64,000 bases of DNA from Chiridota heheva (GCA_020152595.1 JAIGNY010003269.1:677501-741500), one strand, 5' to 3'; counted from the first letter of the stretch, positions 47,850-59,938 are shown. A program made the numbers and translations. The notes: generated from the sequence alone by a model not told the origin.

Positions 47850-48830
47850 TTCTCATTACTTTAATACAGCACAATTTTTTTTTTTAAATCCAGGAGCAAA
47901 ACCCTACATTTTTCATGATTTTGGGAGCAGTGAATTTCATCAGTGTTTCAAATCTGGGCAAAGCCCTGTTAGGGATCTAGGGGGTGAAGCATCCAGAAGC
48001 CCTGTGTTTCACATGAATTTAACTGCAGAATACTGCTTAATATTGTGTCAAATTTAGGATCTACACCTTGCTTTTCTTGTAATTTTGGTAGCAGAAAATT
48101 GTGTCAAATCTAGGGATGAAGCCCCTGGAAAGCTGGAAGCCATGCATTTATCATAATTTGGAGAGCAGAAAATAGTTTAATATTGTATCAACTCCAAGGT
48201 TGAAGCCATGTTAGGGGTCCAAGGAATACCTGGCCTAGGAAGTACTGAGTTCCTCATGATTTTGATAACAGAAAATTGCTGTAACTTGTGTCAAATCCAG
48301 GGCAAAGCCCTGCGCTTTTGAAGGCAATTTTTTTTTTTTAATTGTGTCAAATCCAGGGTTGAAGTCCTGGTATGTGCGCCCAACTGTAGCGGCATAGCCA
48401 CTGGAAGCTTAGCGTTTTGGGGCAGGAAGTCCTGCGTTTCTCGTGACTTTGATAACAGAAAATTACCTAAAACTTATGTGAAATCCAGGGCGAAGCCCTA
48501 AGATTTTGGTGATTTGGTAGCAAAAAAAAAAATCCTTAAATTGTGTCAAATCATAGGATGAAGCCCTGGTAGAGGCTTAAAATTGTGTCAAATCATAAGG
48601 TGAAGCCCTGGTAGAGACCCAGTGGCAAATCCCCCCCTTGGCTTTAGGAATCTCGTGATTTTGATAGCAAAAAAGTGCTTTAAAATGTGTCTAATGAAGG
48701 GAAAAGCCCCGGGAAGCCCCTTGCATTTCTTTTATTTTTGAAAGCAGAAGACTGCTTAATTGTGTGAAATCCAAGTCGAAGTCTTGGTAGGCAAAGCCCC
48801 CAGAAGCTTTACCTTTTTTTGGCGTGATTT
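47850..48830. repeat. Degenerate ~100-130-bp tandem array (AAATCCAGGGCGAAGCCC units)
   Basis: Eight to ten diverged units share TGTGTCAAATCYAGG, GAAGCCCTG, TTTCTCGTGATTTTG and AGCAGAAAATTG. The core GGGCGAAGCCC is a small palindrome. Confidence 0.8.
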
Positions 48831-51009
48831 TGGCCCGGATTTTGGTATCAGAAAATCGTGTAATTTCCACACTTTATTAGTTAGCTAAAAGTAATATACA
48901 TTTTTGATCAAATGTAATATCCCGATCCCATTGATTTAATTGGGGTCCAGGGATGATTTTCATGCTTTAGATGTAAGAATAAAGCTTTGAGAGAAAACAT
49001 ACAATGGTAATTGTTTTGTAAATAATTGAAATTGCAGAAGTTGAGAATAAAACGTATATTTAATGTATTCTCAGGACAATTTTTGCACCCTGTGAGCATT
49101 CAGGGCCCTCTCAGAAAGCTTCACTGAGGGCAGTTCCTTCCCCCGCCCCTCATTACCCCTCCTGACACTATGGCACTAACCCCTGCCTGCATGGATTCTC
49201 TGAACAATTCCCCCAAGGTGTACAGTGAAAACACAAGTGTTCATCCACTTCCAGCCTGAAAGCTCATCCTAGCACAGCTTTGAATGAGCTTAAAATTCTG
49301 AACAGAATAGTTGTTAAATTCTGTCAAAGAAATTTTTAGTTTTTATCAAAGATGTATACAGTGGAGAGTCAGGGGGAAAACTTACCCCCCCCCCTCACCC
49401 CTCCAAATTCTGAAAGTTAAATGTCAGTAACGGGATATAGTAGTATACAATATAGGTCAAAAAAGCTTGTTTTACCCACTTTTTAAAATTTCCAACTATT
49501 TCACAAAAATTTCCATTAATTTGACAAAAAAAATCAAATAATTTTACGAAATTACCTCGTTAAATTTTTTCAAGTTTATGTTAATAATTAACAACAAATT
49601 TTACCTCCCAACCGGAGAGAAAGTATACACGGGAAGGTGAAATCTAACCAGGGGCATTTTCCCTCTCCCGCCGTTACCTACACCTCTGGATACAGCAATT
49701 TTTTGATAATTACCGTTTGCCCTCTGGCACCGAAAACTGCATACACCACTGGTTTTTATGTATGGAAGAGTTGTGACATATGAAAGAGATAATAAGATTT
49801 TAAAAATTAATTCGATTTCTGTCCTACATTTCAGTCACAGAATATCATCAGAACTGTTTTCTCCAGCTAAATTTTAATCAAGGATAATCAAAACCTCTCG
49901 GCATCCCATTTAACTAATGTTGCATCGTGGAAGATTGAAAAACAGTCAGTTCACATCGGGAAATTCATAGGTTCCTTAAAAAAAAATTGCATAGACGGCC
50001 TAAAAATTCCAAATGCTTTGAAACAGTCAATCGTTAAGTGATTTGATGGAGCTTTTTGCTTGTTTACAAAGGTTCATAGTAATTTATTACAGCAAAGCTT
50101 CTGTCTATGTTTCTTTAATAAAGATAACCATTCAACCGCCAAGTTTATTCCAAAGCAATTTAGAAATGTTACTAGAGCAGAACGCACTATGAGAGATGGT
50201 ATCTGTCTTTCAAGTTTACTTGTGCAGAAACTGTGAACACATAATCACCAATAACACTTTTTTTGTGCGTGAAGCTACAGGTCGATTAGTTAAAAAATTC
50301 ATGGTCATTGCAATGGTCAGCAAAGATTCAGCAAGATCGGAGATAAACAATTGCAATTTAAAGGAAAGAAAAACTAATTTATAGACTTGTTTTCCCTTAT
50401 TTGCAGAAATAATTTAATTGCGGAAATAATTTAATCATAGAAAAATATAAAATGAACAAGTAGAGAACAACTTATTATTAAATCTTTATTAAAAACAAAT
50501 CTAATATCAAAATGAAATTCTAACCTAAGATTTGTATATAATTGATAGTGGCAGCAAGAGCTTAATTATGGCTGGGGCTCAATAATGTAACACAAACTAT
50601 AATCTAGCAAGTGATGTTTTCAGGATTTTGGGGTATTTCCATTTTTTTCTTCATCTTGCTGTATCTTGTTTGTTTTTTTCATTGACACTATAAATATAAT
50701 CCATTTCCCAATAGCTGTATTAATATCAAACAATCTTATAGAAAAACAATTCATCTGTGAATTCTTTATCTGTGAATTATGCATAATGTTGATTTTTCAG
50801 CATAGCTTTATAGATGGTACAGTATGTACATTTGAAACCCCGAAAGCAACCAGGCATAGCCTAATATAGCCTAATTCAACTCAAGAAATTTTACGTTGTG
50901 TACTACATGTCAAATCCAAGGCGATGATGAAGGGAGCTTGAAATTCTTACGCACAACCTACATAAGAATACACATGTATTTAGAGCATTGATGCAATTAA
51001 TTTCATGAG
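48831..51009. other. Intron; G/C-rich MITE relic at 49340-49740
   Basis: 49360-49740 runs from GTATACAGTGGAGAGTCAGG to a right part with CACCTCTGGATACAG. It may be a decayed TIR element. No exon was seen in the rest. Confidence 0.4.
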
Positions 51010-51390
51010 ATTAAAGGATGAGTTCTCAGTCGCTAAGTGAGATTAAAGGACGAGTTCTTAGTCCAAAAGTGAGATTAAGGGACGAGTTCTTATTTGAAAA
51101 GTGAGATTGAAGGACGAGTTCTCAGTCGAAAAGTGAGATTGAAGGACGAGTTCTCAGTCGAAAAGTGAGATTGAAGGACGAGTTCTCAGTCAAAAAGTGA
51201 GATTAAAGAACGAGTTCTCAGTCAAAAAGTGAGATTAAAGAACGAGTTCTCAGTCGAAAATTGAGATTAAAAAACGAGTTCTCAGTCGAAAAGTGAGATT
51301 AAAAGACGAGTTCTCAGTCGAAAAGTGAGATTAAAGAAAGAGTTCTCAGTCAAAAAGTGAGATTAAAGAACGAGTTCTCAGTCGAAAAGT
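51010..51390. repeat. 32-bp minisatellite, about 12 units
   Basis: Units read GTGAGATTAAAGGACGAGTT then CTCAGTCGAAAA with few substitutions. The first unit is diverged. Confidence 0.95.
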
Positions 51391-52644
51391 GAGGGTGTCT
51401 CTTTTCCAAATTCAACAGAAATTGACCAATAAATATTCATTGGAAATGATTCATTTGGGTACTATATTCATATCAAATGATTTTACTACCATCATGTTCC
51501 AGAAAAGTGTCAAATTAATATTCTAGACTATAGTTTAATACATCCTCAAATTTCAGCTGAGTACTCCTTTAAGTCTGCCTGGAGGAATGTAAGTTGAGTA
51601 TTCAAAACCTCAGAAGCTCTATAATGTATCTGAGAAAGTGCACATACCACCACTTTTTTGTTAGTAACAGCAGCCTCTCTGTAACATTTGTGCACATAAA
51701 AAGCAATATGATATCATTCCCCAACTTTTAGGAGTTGATACATCTTTAAGCTTTATATCAGCAAAATGTATTTTATTAATTTTCTATGTAAAAGTGCACA
51801 CAGGCAAAATGCACATGCAAATAACAGAGGGTCCTGCACAGAAATCACATTCTACCTCTGTACTAACAATTAATGCTGAAATCCACACTGATAAAACAAT
51901 TATAACGGTTTTAAATGATCTTAAGAGCTTATAACGCTTCTTTACAATATCTCTTTATCATGGTGATCATGTTACGCTGCACTTTGCAGATGTATAGGTT
52001 TCTGCATGGCTTCCTACATTATAGGACTTAGTTTATAATGTTAAAAAAAAAAGACACAGCACTCTTCACTCTTCGTTGCTTGTTCAAATTTTCACCTGAT
52101 CTGTAACTTTGCATTTGTCTGTAGATAAATCTACTTATGCATACATCAGGGAGTATATGGAGTAAAAATGGCTTTTGCAGGAATTTGTGCAGTTGAATTT
52201 TAGATATGAGTTTTTATAATTTGAACCCATATTGGTTATATGCGATCACTGATGTTGGTTTAAAAATTCAATGGGATGGAGAAATTAAAATTTTTACTTA
52301 TTAAAATATAAAAAAATACATGCTGATTTGAAGACAAAAAAATTGTTAAAATTTGTTGGGTGCACCTGGCAATTAATGGAATATTCAAACAAGAACTTAG
52401 AATTCTTCCTTGCTAAAAAATGACAGAAATATTTAGAAGAAAAAAAGGTTGTTAAGTGGGCTACATTATTAGGTTAAAATTAAAAGCAAACTCTCATTTC
52501 ACTATCTTCTTTCTATCTTTAAGTAAAATATTGAAGTTTTGACTATTTACCTGTGTGCATAATTTTGAAACTGACAGACAGTGTTATTGCAAATGTATTT
52601 AAGAGATATGTTGCTAAGAACATTAATTGTTTTTAAATTATATA
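51391..52644. other. No gene recognised
   Basis: AT-rich intron without identifiable elements. Confidence 0.45.
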
Positions 52645-52651
52645 CAACTGA

Positions 52652-52905
52652 GGTAGGCCCACAGCCAGGAGGGGAAGGGGGGAGGGGGCAACTTGGAGTG
52701 ATTCCACCAAATTTTTTGGCGGCGGCGGCGGCAGCAGCAGCAACAGTAGTAGTAGTAATAGTAATAATAATAGTAATAATAATAATGATAATAATAATGT
52801 AAGCAAAAAATTGCAACATGCATAATAATTTGTAATAATCCTATAATAGCCCCCAATCATTTCACTTGCCCCACTAAAATTGTACAGCTGGCTACAGGCC
52901 CCAAC
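52652..52905. mobile_element. MITE relic carrying a trinucleotide microsatellite
   Basis: CACAGCCAGGAGGGGA at the left and GTACAGCTGGCTACAGG at the right are imperfectly inverted, like the local hAT-like family. Inside, 52718-52798 drifts from GGC to AGC, AAC, AGT, AAT and AAG-free ATA/ATG triplets, giving poly-Ala or poly-Ile frames that are not genes. Confidence 0.6.
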
Positions 52906-52936
52906 AGAGGTGTCAGTAACAGATTGATTAGTAATT

Positions 52937-53010
52937 TAATGGTTAGCTCAATTGGTATAACACTCACTCATCAGCCGGTAGTTGTGGGTTCCTTTCCTAG
53001 CTGGGTCACA
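52937..53010 (+). mobile_element. tRNA-derived SINE head
   Basis: A pol III A box in GGTTAGCTCAATTGGTATAAC and, about 30 bases on, a degenerate B box GGTTCCTTTCC. The spacing is like a tRNA, but the B box has lost the GTTCGA core. Confidence 0.65.
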
Positions 53011-53139
53011 ACAAAGACATTAAACCAGAACCAAAAGGTTTTATGGTTCCGATGGTTTTTTCATATGCTGATTGATTTGCAAGTTTTGTATTAACTGTCA
53101 AGTTATTCCATGTCATGAAATATTTGTTCCATAATATTT

Positions 53140-53454
53140 ATTCATAAGCCACACCCACCATGCAGATCAATAAAATGGAACCTGATGACAACATCAACAT
53201 GTGCACAGTAACATAATCATAGCAAGTGTGATGCAAAAATGGTTGCTCATTTATCCTAACTCAAGAGTTTGTCAGTAAAACCCACCTACTCATTAATATT
53301 CATGACATCACTACCACAATATTAGAACATATGTACAGACCATGAACCATCTGTGTACGACATATGGCATAAATCTGACACACGGTTCATGAGATATAGT
53401 ATGGTGTTTATATCCGTCAGCACTATCACATTATGCCACACCTGTACCATCATA
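53140..53454. repeat. ~320-bp satellite, left part
   Basis: AAGCCACACCCACC, CACCTACTCATTAATATTCATG and AGACCATGAACCATCTGTGT recur at 54645-54740 and 54955-55040. The array is split by the piggyBac-like MITE at 53459. Confidence 0.75.
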
Positions 53455-53458
53455 TTAA

Positions 53459-54522
53459 CCCTTACTCTACCAGGGCTTTGAAAAAAGCGACCCCAATTTT
53501 CTACCATTTTTTTTCATTTGCGTTTTTAACAACTTTTCTTTCATTTTCTTTCGTTACAAGTTTGGTTGGAATAGATGCTAAGATATTTATCTTTTGAGTA
53601 ATTAAAACCAATTTAGGAAATATTGGACAAATTTATGCAAATTAAGCAATTTTTGGCTAAATTTGGTCAACAAATGGTCAATCTTTGCAGAAGTATAACT
53701 TCTTGTCAGTATTGAAAACAGAGATTTGTGTTACATATTTAGATTTTTTTTAAATTTCCTTTCCAATGATACTAATCTATAATTTTTAGAAAGAAAGGAA
53801 AGATAAAAACACATCAAAAATGATAAAAGTCAAAGAACCCTGAAAGCTGCAGCAGAAAAATAATTACGCAGTGGTCACTGTGAGACTCGAATCCGGAGCG
53901 CTTGCACGCTAGCCGCGTATATTTTCTCTGCACCACGTGGTCGTTCAAATTAAAGAGGCGTAATTTATTTCTTATAGGATAGGTTCTAAATAGAGGGGGG
54001 TATGCCTTCATTTATAAATCAAATGAAAGGAAATTTCAAGCGCTTTTAAACAGCGGTTTCAATGAAGCATGTGTAATGTACAATATGGGTTACACAATTT
54101 TTTGAAAAAAACGTGTCAAAAATGGCAGAAATTCATGAAATTTTGAAGAAATTTCTCCAGAACAAAAGATTGCAGGTAGGGATTATAAAAATTATACCAG
54201 AAACCAATACTATCATGTCTTAGGACTTAAGTGTTTGATTTTGAAGCAAAAATGTGATCTTGGAGTTATTATAAGATTTAAAATAGAAGGAAAAAATGTA
54301 AATTATTTAGCAATTTTTGACTTTTATCCTTTTTCGATGTCATTTTTCTAAAAATTATGTAATATAACCCCCATAAAAAAGTTTCATTTTGTGAAAGAAA
54401 TATCCGAGTACTTTAAAATGCTACCAAGATTACTCCTATAGGACTGTGGTAAAGTCCCGATTTTATTTTTAAAAAAGGTGGTTTGAAAACGGCGATACTT
54501 TCGCCACGTGGTACAGTAAGGG
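53459..54522. mobile_element. 1.06-kb piggyBac-like MITE (copy B), inverted relative to copy A
   Basis: TTAA flanks both ends (53455-53458, 54523-54526). Left terminus CCCTTACTCTACCAG; right terminus CTGTACCACGTGG on the inner side with GTAAGGG outermost. It matches 16422-17475 in reverse orientation along its length. The tRNA-like B box is kept at 53883-53894 (complement GGATTCGAGTCT). No transposase frame is present. Confidence 0.9.
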
Positions 54523-54526
54523 TTAA

Positions 54527-55130
54527 TGATATCTATTGATGACAAACACATGTACACAATAACCAACAATATTATCATGCCCAATACAATGAAAAACGGA
54601 CATACACTTGCTCATTCATAACTTTTTCAAACATTTCACTTAAGCCCCGCCCACTTATTAATATGCATGAAATAACCACCAAAACCGATAAGGCACATCT
54701 GCAGACCATGAGCTATCTGTGTACCACACATGATGTGAATCCAAATCATTAGTTTTTAGACACCGTGCTTACAATACCGTGATTTTTGTCTACAAAATCA
54801 TATTAAGCCACACCCACTAAGCATATTAATGAAAGTCAACATTTTTATACAATGAACACATACATACTAAATAACGTCATTATCTAAATATATATATGAA
54901 ACAAAACAGACATGCGGTTGTTAAAATATAAACATTTCAAGATTTTTACATTAAGTCCCACCTACTCATTAATATGCATTGCATCACCATCAAAAACAAT
55001 AGGACACATCTTTAGACTATCTGTACACCTCATATGATATGAATTCAATGTATCATTCTTGAGATATTGCGTTTACAAGCTGTTCGTCACATACATACAT
55101 ACACACACATACACATACACCCTCACATAC
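54527..55130. repeat. ~320-bp satellite, right part, ending in CA repeat
   Basis: About two units with TAAGCCACACCCACTAAGCA and ACTCATTAATATGCAT, ending in CATACATACACACACATACA at 55090-55130. The 27960-29740 satellite also ends in a CA run. Confidence 0.75.
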
Positions 55131-55149
55131 ACACTCCATCTTGACCGTA

Positions 55150-55400
55150 TAGCTTCATGATGCTATAGCATTGGAACCAAAAATGGGACCTGCTGCCCTA
55201 TCGCTTGGTACTCAAAACAAGATTGGAGCAAGGTAATAAAGAGTACAGGCTTTGGTTGCAGCTTTGAGCCTCCAAACTTTCTCCTGTAAAGCGCTTTGAG
55301 TACGCATTGCGCATAGAAAAACTCTTTATAATAATTATGTATTATCTTTATCATTATTATAGTAGTAGTAGTAGTAGTAAAGGGCACAAAGAGCATACAC
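55150..55400. mobile_element. Retroelement 3' tail (GTAAAGCGCTTTGAGT type)
   Basis: GTAAAGCGCTTTGAGTACG followed by TTATAATAATTATGTATTAT and a TAGTAGTAG run resembles a widely shared SINE/LINE 3' module with a trinucleotide tail. No coding part remains. Confidence 0.6.
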
Positions 55401-55945
55401 CTGCCCCTGGAGATCTTAAATTGTTTGCAACTTCTTGCTTCAAAGCGAATTTTACAGTACGATCATTTAGCTGTGACAATTGTGAGATGAAAATCATATT
55501 TCGTCATCTAATGACTTAAAAAGTTGAAACTTTACAATTATTATGATTTTGATCTCATTTTCTCGAAAAAATATTCAAATTTGTGATCTGCCTCTATTTT
55601 TTTTTTTATAGGAATCATTACTTCTCAATCCTTTGCCACAGTAATGTGAATGGAACAGCATTTGAGTTTTCAAACCTTGAGCATACCTTAAAAAAAATCA
55701 GCATCTAGCACAAAATATGTCATCTGAATCTGAATAATACATCTAGTGATCAACCATGATCAGTAATGATGTGGTGGAGAACATAGAAAATAAAGTATTG
55801 AAGAAAGAAATGATATTGGTAGAGGAGAGAGAGAGAGAAGAAAAGGGAGCATACTACATTTCAGGTATCAGGTCTAAGACTGTCTGGTTACCGTAATGGC
55901 CCCTGGGGTTAAGCCGTGACAAGTATAGGCCTAGACCATCCCTTA
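55401..55945. other. No gene recognised
   Basis: It contains a short GAGAGAGAGA run at 55825. Otherwise ordinary. Confidence 0.4.
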
Positions 55946-55947
55946 CC

Positions 55948-56170
55948 TTACTTATAGTATGGGAGGGAACTTAGAATGAGAGTTTGGCCAACTCCCTCCA
56001 GCTCACTCAAAGAGGGAGCCTCAGCAACTTGTACTGGTAGGCCATTCCAAACTGGTATAACCCTGGGAAAGAAGCTAAACTTAAAAAAGTCATTGCCCGG
56101 GGGATGGGGGCACTTCCATATGTGAGGTATATGTATATGTGCCGCCTGAGCAGGTGCCTTTTTGCACCAT
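55948..56170 (-). pseudogene. LINE reverse-transcriptase C-terminal fragment
   Basis: The minus-strand frame includes FFKFSFFPRVIPVWNGLP and then VAEAPSLSELE, the typical end of many non-LTR polyproteins (family pattern SFFPRTI--WN-LP). Only about 60 codons are recognisable, so it is a 5'-truncated relic. Confidence 0.75.
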
Positions 56171-56689
56171 TTTTGTAGCACAGGTGTCTTTTTTTAATAT
56201 AGGCCTAAAAATAAATAAAAATTATACTAATTTTTGTAATTTTTCTATATAGTAAAACAAATTGTCTTTTGTTCATTATTTTCGTAGTGCAGGTCCCAAT
56301 AAATGGGGTTTTACTGTGTTAATTTTGTACTGCTGGTCCATTTTTACAATGTTTTCATTAAATACTCATACTGCGGGTATCAAAATTGTATAATTTCCTA
56401 CTGCAGTTACCAAAAATCTGTCATACTCCTGGTATGTTTTTCAGTTGGAACACCCAAGCACTTTTAGTATGAAGTACCCCCCCCCCCCACACCCTGGTGT
56501 CAGTGTTGGCAATATTTGGCAGAATTTGAGAGAATGATAGCATCTAGTTCATCAATAGTTGTGCAATATTTTGGCGGAATTTAAGAGAATGATGGCATCT
56601 ACTTCATCAATATTTCATTTTGAAGAAAACGAATTAACAAATTTTTATTTTGCATACTTTGTACCTACTTGATCAATTTGCAGGTATCA
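56171..56689. other. No gene; repeated short phrases
   Basis: Short repeats such as TGCAGGTMCCAA and GAATTTGAGAGAATGATRGC occur twice or more. No exon was seen. Confidence 0.4.
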
Positions 56690-58870
56690 ATTTCATCAGC
56701 TGTAACTCGTAATACAAAACAAGAATTTCAATTTATGTTTTAAATTCTGATATCTTTTTCCTTCAAAGTTACCTAAATCATTGTCATTACGCAGGGGCGG
56801 GGCATGTGATATTTATTCTTTATTTATTATTATTATTATTATGTTATTTATCATTATTATTATTATATTTATATTCATTATTATTATATTTATTATTATA
56901 ACTTTTATATTTATTATTATAAGTATTATTCATTTATTTATTTATTATTATTATATATTTATTTTTTTGGAAGGGCGGCGGCAAACTACCAGGTTCGTAC
57001 TTTGTCTAACAACTTTACCAAAACTCTACCAAAAAGTGCTACGACATCTTTTGGCAAATTTGATATTCTTATCATGGGAGGAGAAGAGGGGGAAGGGGGG
57101 GGGGGTATGGAAAAAACATTTAATTTTTGTTGATTGAGCAAGCAAGTAACGCTAATAAAAATTGGGCAGGACTTTCCCCTTACATGTGATTCTTATTTTA
57201 GGAAGGAGGGGGCAACTACCAGGTTTGTACTTTGTCTAACAACTTTATCCATCATCTACCAAAAAGTGCTACAACATCTTTTGGCAAAATTTGGTAGTCT
57301 TAAGACTGGTAGGGGAAGGGGGTTGGGTGGGGGAAAAAAACACTATTGATTGGGGGAGAAACACTATTGATTGGGGGGGGAAAGTAACACTAATGAAAAT
57401 TATTGGGGGGACTTCCCCCTCCCTCCCCCTTACACCCTGCCACTGTCATTACCTCGAAATAGATGGTAATTAATGCATTCATGAACAATATGTTGGTGTT
57501 TTTGTAAGCGAAAGCATCAAATCTGTCATCAAAATAACCTGTATTGAAACCATGCATGGGTGGTGATACATCACATAATATTTCTCAATATTTTCTGACA
57601 ACCTGTTTTAGACTGTATCCTCCTACACAATCGTAATTACTCATGCCAAAAATGTGAACATCTTTCATACACACATGCAATTGAAGTACAAACAACAGAG
57701 CAGAATGCAAAACCACATGTATACTGTAGGTTCAATCACATTTTAACATTTTGCAGGTATCAATTTTATCAGCTGTGACTCTAATAAACTTGTTTCTTTC
57801 AGAGTCCCTTAAATAGCTGTCATTATACCTCAATGTAGCAATTGCAATAGTACAGGTAATCAATGAAACCACAAACAATATGGTGTTTTTGTAAGTGAAA
57901 GCAATAAAACTGTCATCATAATAACACTTGTTGTTGTATTGAAACAATGCATTGTGTTACATCACATGTTTCTAATTATTTTCTGAAAATCTGTTCCAGA
58001 CTATCCTCCCACACAATCATAATTGCTCATAATTGGCAAAAGATATAGAATGTGGCTAACTTTCATAACACGCAAACACGTGCACTGAAAGTACAATCAA
58101 CACAGAAAGCACATTGCAAAACCATATGTATGATTATTGCCTTCATGTCAAATTGATATATTTTACTATAAATTGATATAAAAATGGAGGTACCTTCATA
58201 TATGAATAAAACCAAATTATAATTTTCTGCATCTATTAAAGAGACTTGCATAAAACATGTGGATTTAACCAGGGGGCAATTGATTCATTGGAGGATGGAT
58301 CACTGAGCTGTTATTTAGCTCCCTGGATTAAAATTGATTGAAAATGGGATCTAAATATGTTTATTTGGATTACGGTAATGTTCATATATTTAATAAAATG
58401 TGTAAATCCTTTAATTGAAATTAATTATTTTTTATGTTTACATTGTGCAGCTTTTGCTAAGGTATGTCACATGCTAAATTTACCAAATCATTACATAGTA
58501 CAGTTTCTAAAAATATGTGTGTGTGTGGAGCAGGGGAAGGGAGGGGAATCTGCAGCTAAAACCATGCATGGTGATATTTTACATAAGCATTCTCATTAAT
58601 TTATAAAAATCCTGTTTCAGACTGGGAATCATTGTTCATCATTTGCAAAAAATAAAGCCATCATTCCACATGCAGTGAAAGCACAATTAACACAAAAAGA
58701 AGAATGTAAAACCGCATGCTTCTTGCTTGTTCACCAACTGATATATCTTACTAGATGTTTTCAAATTGATTTAAACCACAAAGTGCATCTATCGAAGTGA
58801 CTTGCATACTGTATATCACCTGGAATTGATTCATTGCTGCTTCATCACTGAGCTGTTATTTAGCCCCCTG
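56690..58870. repeat. Three-copy long repeat (~420-650-bp units), first copy split
   Basis: Blocks GCAGGTATCAATTTYATCAG, TGTCATTAYACCTC, GTTTTTGTAAGYGAAAGC and TTTTCTGACAACCTGTTTTAG recur in order around 56690-57720, 57755-58150 and (partly) 58560-58830. The first copy is interrupted by the hAT-like element at 56792-57445. Confidence 0.75.
56792..57445. mobile_element. 654-bp hAT-like non-autonomous element
   Basis: It begins CAGGGGCGGGG and ends CCCTGCCACTG, with CAG...CTG termini. Flanking octamers TCATTACG (56784-56791) and TCATTACC (57446-57453) agree at seven of eight positions. Removing it restores continuity with the repeat copy at 57755. The interior holds a TTATTATTA tract (56815-56960) and a ~200-base duplication (GGCAACTACCAGGTTTGTAC units at 56980 and 57208). 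Confidence 0.82.
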
Positions 58871-58980
58871 GATGAATATCAAACTAAATGAAATTACACA
58901 ATGGGGATCTAAATGTTGCTTATTTGGATTATGATAATGTAAATGTCTTTAGGTGGTTTTTGATCCGTACTTTAAACAGC

Positions 58981-59211
58981 TTCTATTTTCAAAATGGATT
59001 TCTATTGTCAAAATGGACTGGAATAAAGCCTTCACATTGTCATTATACTCCTTTTTTAGTACTTAATACACTCTGTACCAGAATAGCAAACAAAAATTTA
59101 GTTAACTATTCTAGTGCAGAGTTTTTTGAAGTACCAAAAAGGAGTATAATGGCAATATGAAGGCTTTATTCCAGTCCACTTTGATAATAGAAATCCATTT
59201 TGAAAATAGAA
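58981..59211. repeat. Near-perfect inverted repeat (fold-back)
   Basis: Arms of about 85 bases (58981-59065 against 59130-59211) are almost exact complements, including TTCTATTTTCAAAATGGATT and GGACTGGAATAAAGCCTTCA. The loop is about 60 bases. It could be a MITE or a hairpin-forming transcript segment. Confidence 0.88.
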
Positions 59212-59269
59212 TTTGTTTTAAATGGAATTCCTATAGAGCCGATATTGTATCTTTAAATAGTATAGCTTT

Positions 59270-59525
59270 TGCACAGGTGTGTCATTGGATAAACGTACCA
59301 AATTATTACAAGGTACAGCTTATTGCCCAGGTATGTCATTGGATAAATGTACCAAATTATTACAAGGTACAGCTTATTACCCAAGTGTGTCATTTGATAA
59401 ATGTACCAAATTATTACAAGGTACAGCTTATATTGCCCAGAAGTGTCATCGGATAAATGTACCAAATTATTACAAGGTGCAGCTTTTGCCCAGGTGTGTC
59501 ACTAGATAAATGTACCAAATTATTA
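59270..59525. repeat. ~55-bp tandem array, five units
   Basis: Units share TGTCATTGGATAAATGTACC and AAATTATTACAAGGTACAGC. Confidence 0.92.
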
Positions 59526-59526
59526 C

Positions 59527-59938
59527 AGGAGGGTGGGGATGAGGGGTGGGGTTGAGGGGTGGGGAAGAGGGGTGGGGTTGAGGGTTGGGAATGAGGGGTG
59601 GGGATGAGGGGGTGGGAAGGAGGGTGAGGGTGGGGATAAGAGGTGGGGATGGGGATAAGGTGAGGATGAGGGGTGGGGATGGGGGTGGGGTAGGGATGAG
59701 GGGGGTGGGGATAAAGGGGTGGGGATGAAGGGGTGGGGAAGAGGGGTAAGGATGAGGGGTGGGGATGAGGAATGGGGATGAGGGGTGGGGATGAGGAATG
59801 GGGATGAGGGGGTGGGGATGAGGAGGTGGGGAGGAGAAGTGTGGAGGAGCGGTTGGGAGAAGGGGTTGGGAGGAGGTGGGGAGGAGGGGTGAGGAGGAGG
59901 GGTGGAAGGAAAGGGTGGGGAGGAGGGGTGGGGATACA
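59527..59938. repeat. G-rich minisatellite (GGGGATGAGGGGTG)
   Basis: About 410 bases of GGGGTGGGGATGAGG-type units lie on the plus strand, so the ORP transcript would be C-rich. Three or more consecutive G-runs recur throughout, giving strong quadruplex potential. The array ends 46 bases from the splice donor of ORP exon A. The long Pro/His-rich minus-strand frames (up to 177 codons) are composition artefacts. Confidence 0.95.

Noticed and set aside
52547..52860. Poly-Ala/Leu/Tyr-containing frames on both strands
   Set aside because: They translate a trinucleotide microsatellite in different frames.
52937..53010. Functional tRNA gene
   Set aside because: The B box lacks GTTCGA and there is no matching acceptor stem; better read as a SINE head.
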